A stretch of 64,000 nucleotides of DNA, from positions 56,552 through 120,551 of the forward strand of contig NZ_JAPZSC010000004.1 of NCBI RefSeq assembly GCF_027531545.1, read 5' to 3'. The notes below the pieces were generated by a model. It had not been told where the DNA came from. It searched no databases and worked only from the letters and a program-made list of their open reading frames with translations. The position numbers were made by a program, and so were the translations under genes. Source of the stretch: Silanimonas sp. Lineage in GTDB: Bacteria; Pseudomonadota; Gammaproteobacteria; Xanthomonadales; Xanthomonadaceae. Position 1 is the stretch's first letter. Each line of letters starts with the position of its first letter. Positions 19,461-27,359 of the stretch are shown here, piece after piece.

Positions 19461-20468
19461 TCAGAACGCTTCGTCGAAGGCCACTTCGCCCTCCACGCCG
19501 ACCTGGTAGGCGCTGACCCGCCGCTCGAAGAAGTTGGTCAGCTCCTGCACGTCCTGAAGGTCCATGAAGGGGAACGGATTCCGCGCCCCGGTCTTGGCCT
19601 TCAGGCCGAGCTGCACGCGGCGCTGGTCGGCGACGTAGTCGAGGTACTCGCGCATGTCCTTCAGCGACAGCCCGGCCATGCCGCCGGCCAGCACGTCTTC
19701 GGCGAAGGCCAGTTCGACCGCCACGGCCTCGTCGAGCATGCGGTCGACGTCGGCGGCCCACTCGGCATCGCACAGGGCCGGCTCCTCCTCGCGCGCCGTA
19801 CGCAACACCTCCATGGCGAAGGCCATGTGCGCGCTCTCGTCGCGGAACACCCAGTTGGTGCCCGAGGCGAGGCCGTGCAGCAGGCCGCGCGAGCGCAGGT
19901 AGTAGACGTAGGCGAAGGCGGCGAAGAAGAACAAGCCTTCGATGCAGGCGGCGAAGCAGGCGAGGTTGAGCAGGAAGCGCCGGCGATCGGCCGGCGTGCC
20001 GAGGCGTTCCAGCGACTGGATCGCATCGATCCAGCGGAAGCAGAACGCCGCCTTGGCCTGGATGCTGGGGATGTTCTCCACGGCGGCGAAGGCCTTCGTC
20101 CGCTCCGCCGGGTCGGGCAGGTAGGCGTCGAGCAGCGTCAGGTAGAACTGCACGTGCAGCGCCTCCTCGTAGAGCTGGCGCGACAGGTACATGCGCGCCT
20201 CCGGCGCGTTGATGTGCTTGTAGAGGTTCAGCACGAGGTTGTTCGCCACGATTGAATCGCCGGTGGCGAAGAAGGCCACGAGGCGCTGGATCAGGTGGCG
20301 CTCCGCGGCCCCAAGCTTGGTGGCGAGGTCCTGCACGTCGGGCGCGAAGTCGACCTCTTCCACCGTCCACGTGTTGCGGATGGCGTCGCGGTACATCGCG
20401 AAGAACTGCGGGTAGCGCATCGGCCGCAGGGTCAGGTCGAAGCCGGGGTCGAGGAGTTTCGGGGTCAT
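19461..20468 (-). CDS. nrdB: Class Ia ribonucleoside-diphosphate reductase, beta subunit
   Basis: NrdB carries the diferric-tyrosyl radical used by NrdA to reduce ribonucleotides. In this 335-aa protein the metal ligands and radical site are intact with the same spacing as in E. coli: Asp71, Glu102, His105, radical Tyr109, Glu177, Glu211, His214. The C-terminal peptide (FDEAF) is the usual docking tail for NrdA. I use ATG 20468; a GTG at 20480 that overlaps the nrdA stop (GTGA) would add four residues. It is the second gene of the nrdAB operon and therefore under the upstream riboswitch. Confidence 0.95.
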   Translation of the reverse strand: MTPKLLDPGFDLTLRPMRYPQFFAMYRDAIRNTWTVEEVDFAPDVQDLATKLGAAERHLIQRLVAFFATGDSIVANNLVLNLYKHINAPEARMYLSRQLYEEALHVQFYLTLLDAYLPDPAERTKAFAAVENIPSIQAKAAFCFRWIDAIQSLERLGTPADRRRFLLNLACFAACIEGLFFFAAFAYVYYLRSRGLLHGLASGTNWVFRDESAHMAFAMEVLRTAREEEPALCDAEWAADVDRMLDEAVAVELAFAEDVLAGGMAGLSLKDMREYLDYVADQRRVQLGLKAKTGARNPFPFMDLQDVQELTNFFERRVSAYQVGVEGEVAFDEAF

Positions 20469-20476
20469 GGCGGCGT

Positions 20477-22894
20477 TCACTGGCAGGCCTCGCAGCTTCC
20501 GGGGTTCTCGAGCGAGCACACGACGGCCGCGGTGTCGTCGGGCGCGGCGGCAGCGCGGGCCGCGACGGTGGTCTTGGCGATCTTCGTGGCCGGGCGGGAA
20601 CGCAGGTAGTAGGTGGTCTTGATGCCCTGCTTCCACGCGTACATGTACATCGAGCTCAGCGCGCCGATGCTCGGGCTCTCCATGAACAGGTTCAGCGAGG
20701 CGCTCTGGTCGATGTACGGGCCGCGCGCGGCCTGCAGGTCGATCAGCGCGCGCATGGGCAGCTCCCACGCGGTGCGGTAGATCTGGCGCAGGGTTTCCGG
20801 GATCTCGGTGATCCCGGCGATGGAGCCTTCCGCCTGCTTTATGCGGTCGCGTACCTCGGGCGTCCACAGGCCGAGGCGCTTCAGCTCCTCGACGAGATGG
20901 CGGTTCACCTGCAGGAAATCGCCGGACAGCGTCTCGCGCTTGAACAGGTTGCTGACCTGCGGCTCGATGCACTCGTAGCAGCCGGCGATCGAAGCGATCG
21001 TCGCCGTCGGCGCGATCGCCACCAGCAGCGAGTTGCGCAGGCCGTGGCGGGCGATGCGCGCCTTTAGCGCGTCCCAGCGCGGCTCGTCTGGCGGTGTCAC
21101 GCCCCAGAGGTCGAACTGCAGGCGGCCGTCGGCGGCATGCGTCTCGGCGAACGCGGGATGCGCGCCCCGGGCTTCAGCGAGTTCGCAGCTGGCCGACAGC
21201 GCATGGAAGTAGATCTCGGCGCTGATCCGCGTCGAGAGCGCCTTCGCCTCCGCGCTGTCGAACGGCAGGCGCAAGGCGAAGAACACGTCCTGCAGGCCCA
21301 TCAGGCCAAGGCCCACCGGGCGCCAGCGGGCGTTCGAGGCCGCGGCCTCGGGGATCGGGTAGAAGTTGAGATCGATGACACGGTCGAGCTGGCGCACCGC
21401 CGCGCGCGCGGTCTCGCCGAGGCGCTCGAAGTCGACGCCGTCCTCGCCGAGGTGCTGGGCGAGGTTGATCGAACCGAGGTTGCACACCGCCGTATGTGCG
21501 CCCGAGGTCACCTCGAGGATCTCCGTGCACAGGTTCGACAGATGCACCACGTTGCCGGCGCGCGCCGTCTGGTTGCAGGTGGCGTTGGCGCGGTCCTTGA
21601 AGTTCATCCAGCCGTTCCCGGTCTGGGCCAGCGTGCGCATCATCCGCGCGTAGAGATCGCGGGCCCGCACCTGCTTGCGGGCGAGGCCACGCGCTTCGGC
21701 GCCCTGATAGGCGAGTTCGAAGTCCGCCCCGTGGAGGTCGGTGAGTTCGGGCACGTCGCTGGGGTTGAACAGCGACCAGTGCAGGTCGGCCTCGACGCGG
21801 CGCATGAACAGGTCGGGCACCCAGTGCGCGAGGTTGAGGTTGTGCGTGCGCCGGGCCTCGTCGCCGGTGTTGTCGCGGAGTTCGAGGAACTCCTCGAGGT
21901 CGGCGTGCCAGGTCTCGAGGTACACGCAGGCCGCGCCCTTGCGCTTGCCGCCCTGGTTCACCGCCGCCACCGAGGCGTCCAGCGTCTTCAGCCAGGCAAC
22001 GATGCCGTTCGAGAGGCCGTTGGTGCCGCGGATCAGCGCGCCGCGCGAGCGGATGCGCGTGAACGACAGGCCGATGCCGCCGGCAAACTTCGACAGCCGC
22101 GCGACGTCGGTATATGCCTTGTAGATGCCCTCCAGCGAGTCCTCAGGCGAGTCGAGCAGGAAGCAGCTCGACAGCTGCTCGTGGCGCGTGCCGCTATTGA
22201 ACAGGGTGGGCGAACTGGGCAGGTATTCGAGGCGCGCCATGCGCTCGTAGAGGTCGATCGCCTCGCCGATGGACGTCGCCAGTGCCGCGGCGATGCGCAG
22301 GAAGAACTGCTGCGGCGTCTCGATGACGAGCCGCGTCTCCGGGTGGCGCAACAGGTAGCGGTCGTAGACCGTGCGCAGGCCGAAATAATCGAAGCGCGCG
22401 TCGTGCGTGCGGTCGGCCGCATCGTTCAGCTTCCGCGCGTTGGCCTGCACGAAGCCCAAGAGGCGCTCGTTGACCAGGCCAAGCTCGGCGCCGCGCTGCA
22501 CGCTCTGCGAGAAGGCGTGGATGCCCTGCCCCGCCACTTCCTTCTCGATCACCGCCGCCAGCAGGCGCGCGGCGAGACGTCCGTACTCGGGCTCCTCGGC
22601 CGTCAGCAGGGCCGCGGTTCGGATCGACAGCTCGTCGAGCTCGCGGGTGGTGGCGCCGTCGTACAGGCCCGAGATCGTGCGTGTCGCGACGCGCATCGGG
22701 TCGATGGCGTGCAAGCCCTCGGCGCAGCGCTGGATTGCGCGGACGATCTTGCTGAGATCAACGGGTTCGCGGCGACCGTCGCGCTTGGTGACGGTCATCG
22801 CCGGGGCGTGGTGGGGCGGGCGAAGGTCGAAGGTTTCGGCGGCGCGCAGGCGCTCGCCATCGACGGCGGTCGCCGTCGCGGTGGAGGTGCTCAT
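20477..22894 (-). CDS. nrdA: Class Ia ribonucleoside-diphosphate reductase, alpha subunit
   Basis: The 805-aa catalytic subunit has an N-terminal ATP-cone from about residue 33 (VTKRDGRREPVDLSKIVRAI) for allosteric control, the catalytic loop NLCTEI near residue 455, the radical-transfer Tyr pair TTYYLR near residue 760 and the C-terminal redox pair (GSCEACQ). I chose ATG 22894, preceded by ggag at a good distance; the frame is open further upstream but runs into the riboswitch. The gene follows a long structured leader, so its expression should fall when cobalamin is plentiful. Confidence 0.96.
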   Translation of the reverse strand: MSTSTATATAVDGERLRAAETFDLRPPHHAPAMTVTKRDGRREPVDLSKIVRAIQRCAEGLHAIDPMRVATRTISGLYDGATTRELDELSIRTAALLTAEEPEYGRLAARLLAAVIEKEVAGQGIHAFSQSVQRGAELGLVNERLLGFVQANARKLNDAADRTHDARFDYFGLRTVYDRYLLRHPETRLVIETPQQFFLRIAAALATSIGEAIDLYERMARLEYLPSSPTLFNSGTRHEQLSSCFLLDSPEDSLEGIYKAYTDVARLSKFAGGIGLSFTRIRSRGALIRGTNGLSNGIVAWLKTLDASVAAVNQGGKRKGAACVYLETWHADLEEFLELRDNTGDEARRTHNLNLAHWVPDLFMRRVEADLHWSLFNPSDVPELTDLHGADFELAYQGAEARGLARKQVRARDLYARMMRTLAQTGNGWMNFKDRANATCNQTARAGNVVHLSNLCTEILEVTSGAHTAVCNLGSINLAQHLGEDGVDFERLGETARAAVRQLDRVIDLNFYPIPEAAASNARWRPVGLGLMGLQDVFFALRLPFDSAEAKALSTRISAEIYFHALSASCELAEARGAHPAFAETHAADGRLQFDLWGVTPPDEPRWDALKARIARHGLRNSLLVAIAPTATIASIAGCYECIEPQVSNLFKRETLSGDFLQVNRHLVEELKRLGLWTPEVRDRIKQAEGSIAGITEIPETLRQIYRTAWELPMRALIDLQAARGPYIDQSASLNLFMESPSIGALSSMYMYAWKQGIKTTYYLRSRPATKIAKTTVAARAAAAPDDTAAVVCSLENPGSCEACQ

Positions 22895-22953
22895 CGGTGG
22901 TTCTCCGTCATGGAGCACGGGCCGCCACGCCTCCCTCGGGCGCGACGAGCAGC

Positions 22954-22977
22954 GCCGCGCGTTGTGCATCGCGCGGC
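22954..22977 (-). promoter_or_regulatory. GC-rich hairpin in the nrdA leader (possible expression platform)
   Basis: Arms gccgcgcg (22954-22961) and cgcgcggc (22970-22977) pair perfectly around an 8-base loop. The hairpin lies just 3' of the riboswitch aptamer on the transcribed strand and about 60 nt before the nrdA start. No T-tract follows, so control may be translational or Rho-dependent instead of by intrinsic termination. Confidence 0.5.
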
Positions 22978-22982
22978 GGGTC

Positions 22983-23158
22983 GGCAGGTCTTCGGGCTCG
23001 CGGACACGGACGGGGCCACCGTCCACCTACTGGCCGTCGCTTCCCGGGCGATGAGTCCCCCAGTGCATTGACGGCGGTCGTTTCCACATACCGCTGCGGG
23101 GCAGCCCCGGAATCGCACCGGGTTCCCTTTTCATCCCGGGCGCGAACCCGGGAACCGA
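22983..23158 (-). promoter_or_regulatory. Cobalamin (B12) riboswitch upstream of nrdAB
   Basis: Read on the minus strand, the leader holds the ordered conserved blocks of a cobalamin aptamer: GGGAACCCGGTG, then GGCTGCCCCGCAGCGGTA, then the B12-box-like GACGGCCAGTAGG, then AGCCCGAAGACCTGCC at the 3' end. This order and these words are characteristic of the AdoCbl riboswitch class. It lies between a candidate promoter and nrdA and occupies most of the 348-bp gap between nrdA and the next gene. Known B12 riboswitches repress B12-independent isozymes when the cofactor is available, so a B12-dependent (class II) reductase elsewhere in the genome is expected. Confidence 0.92.
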
Positions 23159-23165
23159 CGACCCC

Positions 23166-23194
23166 AGCCTATGGGGGTGCACCGCGCCCGTCAA
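23166..23194 (-). promoter_or_regulatory. Candidate sigma70 promoter of nrdAB
   Basis: On the minus strand TTGACG (23189-23194) and TAGGCT (23166-23171) are separated by 17 bp. The -35 is near consensus, the -10 weaker. Transcription would start close to 23158, exactly where the riboswitch begins. Confidence 0.65.
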
Positions 23195-23208
23195 CACAAG
23201 ATCTTGTG
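23195..23208. promoter_or_regulatory. NrdR-box-like palindrome abutting the nrdAB -35
   Basis: CACAAGATCTTGTG is a perfect 14-bp palindrome. It resembles the NrdR consensus (ACACWATATWTTGTGT type) and directly abuts the -35 hexamer, a position suited to repression. NrdR sites usually come in pairs about three helix turns apart; I found only this one nearby. Confidence 0.65.
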
Positions 23209-23242
23209 CGCGATCGGTGTCGAGGCGAGTCGACGAGCCGGA

Positions 23243-24235
23243 TCAGCGTCGCGCGAGGAAGGCCTGCACCGCCGCCACCGTGCGCGCCGGGTCTTCTTCC
23301 TGCGGCACGTGGCCGAGGTCGTCGAACACCAAGATTTCGCTGCCCGGGATGGCGGCGTGGAAGCGCTCGCCCGCCGCGAGCGGGATGAGGCGGTCGCGCG
23401 CGCCCCAGAGGATCAGCGTGGGCTGCGTGATCGCCGACACCGGCTTGGTACTGGCCGGTTCGCGACGACCACCGAAGCGCGACATCAGGGCCGCGCGATT
23501 GCCTTCGCGCGTGGCGAGGTCGAAGTAGCGGTCGACAAGCTCGGGCGTCACCTTCAACGGATCGCCGTAGACGTTGCGGAGGCTGGATTCGATCACCGAC
23601 CGCGGCAGCACGCGTTCCAGCACCGGGGCCGCCCAGGACATCCTCGCCAGGCGGAAGCCGATCGGCACCGAGCGTGGCGCGGTGGCGGCCGAGGCCGCCG
23701 TGTCGGGGGCCGGCGGGCCCGAGGCATCCACCAGCACGAGGCCGACGACGCGCTCCGGGTGCGCCAGCGCGGCCTTCCAGGCGATGCCGCCGCCGTAGGA
23801 GTTGCCGCCCACGACGGCGCGCTCGACACCGAGGCGATCCAGCACGGCCATCAGCAGCTCGACCTGCCGCTTCATCGAGTAATCGTGGTCCGGGTCCGGG
23901 CCCGTCAAGCCGAAGCCGGGCAAGTCGTAGCGGATCACGCGGCGCGTCGGTGCGAGCGCTTCGGTCCAGCCCTGCCAGGTGTGCAGCGAGTCCCCGGTGC
24001 CATGCAGCAGGACGATCGGCGTCGGATCGTCGCGCGGGCCCTCATCGCGCAGGTGCAGTGGCAGGCCGAGGATGGGCTCGATGCGCGAAGGCGGCGCGCC
24101 CCATCGCGCCATCAGCGCCTCGGCCGGCTGGTCCGGCGCCCAGGCCCAGGTCACGAGGCCACCCGCGGCGACCAGCACCACGAGCGCGAGCACGGCGAAT
24201 CCCTTCAACAAGCGGCGCAGCCATCGACGCAGCAT
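23243..24235 (-). CDS. Membrane-anchored alpha/beta-hydrolase
   Basis: The 330-aa protein has an N-terminal signal-anchor (residues ~12-30) and a standard alpha/beta-hydrolase domain: oxyanion HGTGDS (~79-84), nucleophile elbow GNSYGG with Ser146, an acid in WGARDRLIP and the catalytic His in DDLGHVPQEEDP. Such enzymes are esterases, lipases or haloperoxidase-like; the substrate is not evident. Start ATG 24235 was preferred over an upstream TTG. It lies upstream of nrdA on the same strand, but nrdA has its own promoter after this gene's stop. Confidence 0.88.
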   Translation of the reverse strand: MLRRWLRRLLKGFAVLALVVLVAAGGLVTWAWAPDQPAEALMARWGAPPSRIEPILGLPLHLRDEGPRDDPTPIVLLHGTGDSLHTWQGWTEALAPTRRVIRYDLPGFGLTGPDPDHDYSMKRQVELLMAVLDRLGVERAVVGGNSYGGGIAWKAALAHPERVVGLVLVDASGPPAPDTAASAATAPRSVPIGFRLARMSWAAPVLERVLPRSVIESSLRNVYGDPLKVTPELVDRYFDLATREGNRAALMSRFGGRREPASTKPVSAITQPTLILWGARDRLIPLAAGERFHAAIPGSEILVFDDLGHVPQEEDPARTVAAVQAFLARR

Positions 24236-24284
24236 CGTGAACCTCGGCAAGGGGGCGACCCCCGCACTCTAGCGAGGACCTCCC

Positions 24285-25115
24285 TCAGCCGCGTGGCCAA
24301 GGCGCGAAGTTGCGCGGTGCTTCGGCGGGCGCATCGATGCCGTGCACATGGCCATGGTCGAGGCCCGCGCGCGTTTCCGCCACGGCGAGGCCGGCCATCG
24401 CGCCCAGGCCCAAGGCCACCGGCAACGCGCGCAGGCGCCACCAGCGCGCCCCTCGGGCGGGATGGCGGCGCAGCCCCGGCAACAGGGCGAACAGTGCGAG
24501 GTAGAGGAAGCCACCGGCCGCGACGGGCGACAGCCACTGCAACGCGGGCTCAGCCGCCGGTCCGGCCACGAGGCCGGCCAAGGCACCAACGAACACGCTG
24601 GCCGCGCTGCCGAGGTTCGCCTGCGCGGCCTCGCGCGGGCTGTAGCCGGCATCGACGAGGATCGCGTAGTCGCCGAGTTCCTGCGGCAGTTCGTGAGCGA
24701 GGATGGCGACGACGGTCGCGATACCGAGTACCGGCGAAGTCGCGAACGCCAGCGCGATCAGCGCGCCGTCGCCGAGGTTGTGCAGGGCGTCGCCACCGAG
24801 CGAGAGCGCCGCCGTGTTGCCGCGACGATGCCCGGGCGGAAGCAGCCGACGCAGGGTGGCGAACAGCCCGAAACCCGAACCGGCGAGGACGAGGGTTTGC
24901 GCGAGGCCCAGGGCATCGACGGCATGCGGGATCAGGTGCAGCAGGGCGTCCCCCGCCAGCACGCCGATCGCCAGCGCGAGCAGTGGCGGGATCCAACGCT
25001 GCCGTTGGCCCGGGTTGCGCAGCACCAAGGGCCCAACCAGCGCCATCGAAGCCACGAGGGCACAGCCGACAAGCGTCGCCCCCCACCATCCCCACCCGTC
25101 GAGGCCGACGCTCAT
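24285..25115 (-). CDS. ZIP-family metal transporter
   Basis: The 276-aa integral membrane protein has about eight hydrophobic segments and the metal-binding helix motifs of ZIP transporters: GGDALHNLGDGALIALAF and, in the next helix, AHELPQELGDYAIL. A His-rich stretch near the C-terminus (GLDHGHVHGIDAP) is also usual. ZIP proteins import Zn2+ or related divalent ions into the cytoplasm. Its start overlaps the stop of the DUF1826 gene (ATGA), placing it last in the operon driven from the Zur-box promoter, which supports zinc as substrate. Confidence 0.9.
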   Translation of the reverse strand: MSVGLDGWGWWGATLVGCALVASMALVGPLVLRNPGQRQRWIPPLLALAIGVLAGDALLHLIPHAVDALGLAQTLVLAGSGFGLFATLRRLLPPGHRRGNTAALSLGGDALHNLGDGALIALAFATSPVLGIATVVAILAHELPQELGDYAILVDAGYSPREAAQANLGSAASVFVGALAGLVAGPAAEPALQWLSPVAAGGFLYLALFALLPGLRRHPARGARWWRLRALPVALGLGAMAGLAVAETRAGLDHGHVHGIDAPAEAPRNFAPWPRG

Positions 25116-25729
25116 CCGTCGATCGCCACCAGAAGGCGCGGGCCTTCCGGGTCGCGCGGCGGCGAGCGATGGAACTGCGCGGGGCCGCTGCCGAGCGTTC
25201 CCCGCATCAGCAACACCCAGCCGTTCGCGCAGCGCCATACCGCCTCCGGGTCGAGCACGTGGTCATTGCTGCCGTCCGCCGTGCGATGCGGGTCGATCGC
25301 CGACCCGGGCAGGCACTCCGTTCCCGCGCCGGCGTAGGTGCAAATCAAGCGCGATGCGACATGGTCGGCATGGAATCGCCGGCAGCCGTCGTCGACGAGA
25401 CGCTCGATGCGAAGGCGGCGGCCCACGCCGGGGCGCAGCAGCGCATGCAAGGCCAGCAGTTGCCGGAGATCGCGCGCCAGCGCCTGCGGGAACGGATGCG
25501 CCCAACCGTCGAGGGCGGCCAGAACGGCCACGTCGGTGCGAAGCTCGTCCACCGGCACCACCACGCGGACGGCAGGGCCCGGGCGGAGCGTTTGCACCTC
25601 GGCGTCCACATCCGGCGCGAGAGAGCGACGCCAGACCGCCGAGGCGATCGGCTCGGACGCAAAGCGGCGCAGCACCGCGGCGCTATCGCCGAACGCCACG
25701 TCCGCAGTCCGCCCGCCGTCAGCGGGCAT
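25112..25729 (-). CDS. DUF1826-family protein in zinc operon
   Basis: The ~205-aa soluble protein matches my memory of DUF1826 proteins: a mid-region His (FHADHVASRLICTYAGAGTECLP) and the C-terminal AQFHRSPP...RLLVAID. The conserved HxDH and Cys/His residues could bind metal. ATG 25729 overlaps the upstream 68-aa gene by 11 bp, and its 3' end overlaps the ZIP gene by 4 bp, so all three are one operon. The biochemical role is unknown; context points to zinc handling. Confidence 0.8.
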   Translation of the reverse strand: MPADGGRTADVAFGDSAAVLRRFASEPIASAVWRRSLAPDVDAEVQTLRPGPAVRVVVPVDELRTDVAVLAALDGWAHPFPQALARDLRQLLALHALLRPGVGRRLRIERLVDDGCRRFHADHVASRLICTYAGAGTECLPGSAIDPHRTADGSNDHVLDPEAVWRCANGWVLLMRGTLGSGPAQFHRSPPRDPEGPRLLVAIDG

Positions 25730-25925
25730 CGCGTTCGGCCCGCTCGAACCACTCCAGAACCCGAACATGGTGCTCGCCACCGTAGTGGCGGACGAACTGC
25801 TCGGTGTGGTGCGACGCCGGATCGCGCAAGTCGGCGAGCCGCGCCGCGATGAAGTCGCGCGTCAACGGAAGGCCGCAATCGTGCTCGATGCAGCGGCGCC
25901 AGTCGGCATAGGTGCTGGGGATCAT
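25719..25925 (-). CDS. 68-aa protein, first gene of the zinc (ZIP) operon
   Basis: The ATG at 25925 gives a 68-aa acidic/His-containing protein with no membrane segment. Its core reads [20 protein letters not shown] followed by [17 protein letters not shown], with four closely spaced His pairs or singles. I do not recognise a named family. It is the first gene after the Zur-like site and overlaps DUF1826 by 11 bp. A role in zinc binding or as a DUF1826 partner is inference from context only. Confidence 0.7.
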   Translation of the reverse strand: MIPSTYADWRRCIEHDCGLPLTRDFIAARLADLRDPASHHTEQFVRHYGGEHHVRVLEWFERAERDAR

Positions 25926-25976
25926 TGGGGCTCTGGGTCGAATGGGCATCGGGGCACGGCCCCGAAGGCATGGTAG

Positions 25977-25995
25977 GATGTTACTTTATAACATC
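25977..25995. promoter_or_regulatory. Zur-box-like operator in divergent zinc promoter
   Basis: GATGTTACTTTATAACATC is a 19-bp imperfect palindrome (GATGTTA ... TAACATC) closely matching the proteobacterial Zur consensus (ATGTTATANTATAACAT). It lies 12 bp before the CobW-type GTPase start and 51 bp before the divergent 68-aa gene, so one site could repress both operons when zinc is sufficient. Confidence 0.85.
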
Positions 25996-26007
25996 GCATC
26001 CACGCCC

Positions 26008-27282
26008 ATGGATCCCCGCCTCCCCGTCACCGTCCTCTCCGGCTTCCTCGGCGCCGGCAAGACCACCCTGCTCAACCACGTGCTCCGCAACCGCGAGGGC
26101 AAGCGCGTCGCCGTGATCGTCAACGACATGAGCGAGGTGAACATCGACGCCCAGCTGGTCCGCGACGGCGGCGCCGAGCTCTCGCGCACCGAGGAGAAGC
26201 TGGTCGAGTTCAGCAACGGCTGCATCTGCTGCACGCTGCGCGACGACCTGCGCGACGAAGTGAAGCGCCTCGCCGCCGAGAACCGCTTCGACTACCTGCT
26301 GATCGAATCCACCGGCATCGGCGAACCGATGCCGGTCGCGGCCACCTTCGCGGTGCGCGGCGAAGACGGCTTCGCGCTCTCGGACGTGGCGCGCCTCGAC
26401 ACCATGGTGACCGTGGTCGACGCTGAGACCTTCACCCGCGATTTCTGCTCGCCGGACCGCCTCGCCGACCGCGGCATGGTGGCCGGCCCCGACGACCAGC
26501 GCGGGCTCGTGAACCTGTTGGCCGAACAGGTCGAGTTCGCCGACGTCATCCTCGTCAACAAGACCGACCGCGCCGGCGCCGAGACGACGCAGCAGGTGAA
26601 GCAGGTGATCCGCGCCCTGAACCGCGACGCCGAGATCGTCGAGACCACGCACTCGGCCGTGGCCCTCGACCGCGTGCTCGGCACCGGCCGCTTCGACTTC
26701 GTGAAGGCCCAGCTGGCCCCCGGCTGGATGAAGGAGCTGCGCGGCGAACACACGCCGGAGACCGAAGAATACGGCATCACCAGCTTCGTCTACCGCGCGC
26801 GCCGGCCCTTCCACCCGCAGCGCTTCTTCCGCCTGATCAACGAAGGCCTCGGCGGCGTGATCCGCAGCAAGGGCTTCTTCTGGCTGGCCACGCGGATGGA
26901 CTGGGTGGGCGAACTCTCCACCGTCGGCGGCGCCACCCAGCACGAAGCCGCGGGCTTCTGGTTCGCCGCGCGCGACCGCGTCGACCAGCGCCGCGTCGGC
27001 GAGCGCCTTCGCACCGGCGAGCGCGTCACCGCGCCGCTGCCGGAGGCACACCTCGTCCACGACGAAAACGAATACGCCGCGATGAAGCGGCTCTGGGACC
27101 CGGCCTGGGGCGACCGCCGCCAGGAACTCGCCGTGATCGGCGTGGGCCTCGACGAACAGCGTGTTCGCGAAGAACTCGACGGCTGCCTGCTTAACCCCCG
27201 CGAGATGCGCCTTGGACCCGCCGGCTGGCAAGGCCTGCCCGACCCCTTCCCGCGCTGGCGGATGGGCGGCGCGGAGGACTGA
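26008..27282 (+). CDS. COG0523 (CobW/ZigA-type) zinc-chaperone GTPase
   Basis: The 424-aa G3E GTPase has the P-loop GFLGAGKT (residues 12-19), the family's metal-binding GCICC (Cys72, Cys74, Cys75), a Walker B-like ESTGIGEP and the guanine-specificity NKTD, followed by the CobW C-terminal domain with several His residues. Zur-controlled members (ZigA/ZNG1-like) deliver zinc to essential enzymes during scarcity. I chose ATG 26008, directly after the Zur-like box; the frame is open upstream but would run through the operator. It heads a plus-strand run of five close genes. Confidence 0.92.
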   Translation: MDPRLPVTVLSGFLGAGKTTLLNHVLRNREGKRVAVIVNDMSEVNIDAQLVRDGGAELSRTEEKLVEFSNGCICCTLRDDLRDEVKRLAAENRFDYLLIESTGIGEPMPVAATFAVRGEDGFALSDVARLDTMVTVVDAETFTRDFCSPDRLADRGMVAGPDDQRGLVNLLAEQVEFADVILVNKTDRAGAETTQQVKQVIRALNRDAEIVETTHSAVALDRVLGTGRFDFVKAQLAPGWMKELRGEHTPETEEYGITSFVYRARRPFHPQRFFRLINEGLGGVIRSKGFFWLATRMDWVGELSTVGGATQHEAAGFWFAARDRVDQRRVGERLRTGERVTAPLPEAHLVHDENEYAAMKRLWDPAWGDRRQELAVIGVGLDEQRVREELDGCLLNPREMRLGPAGWQGLPDPFPRWRMGGAED

Positions 27283-27359
27283 GCGCGTCGCGCGTCGTCC
27301 GCTCCTCGCTCATCTGCTCTTCCTCCGCCTTCCTCTGCTTCTCAGCGCTCTACCTCCCC

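Noticed and set aside
27283..27359. A separate Zur site or promoter between the COG0523 gene and the TonB receptor
   Set aside because: The 77 bp are pyrimidine-rich with no GTTA-N5-TAAC core and no convincing -35/-10 pair; read-through from the upstream promoter is simpler.
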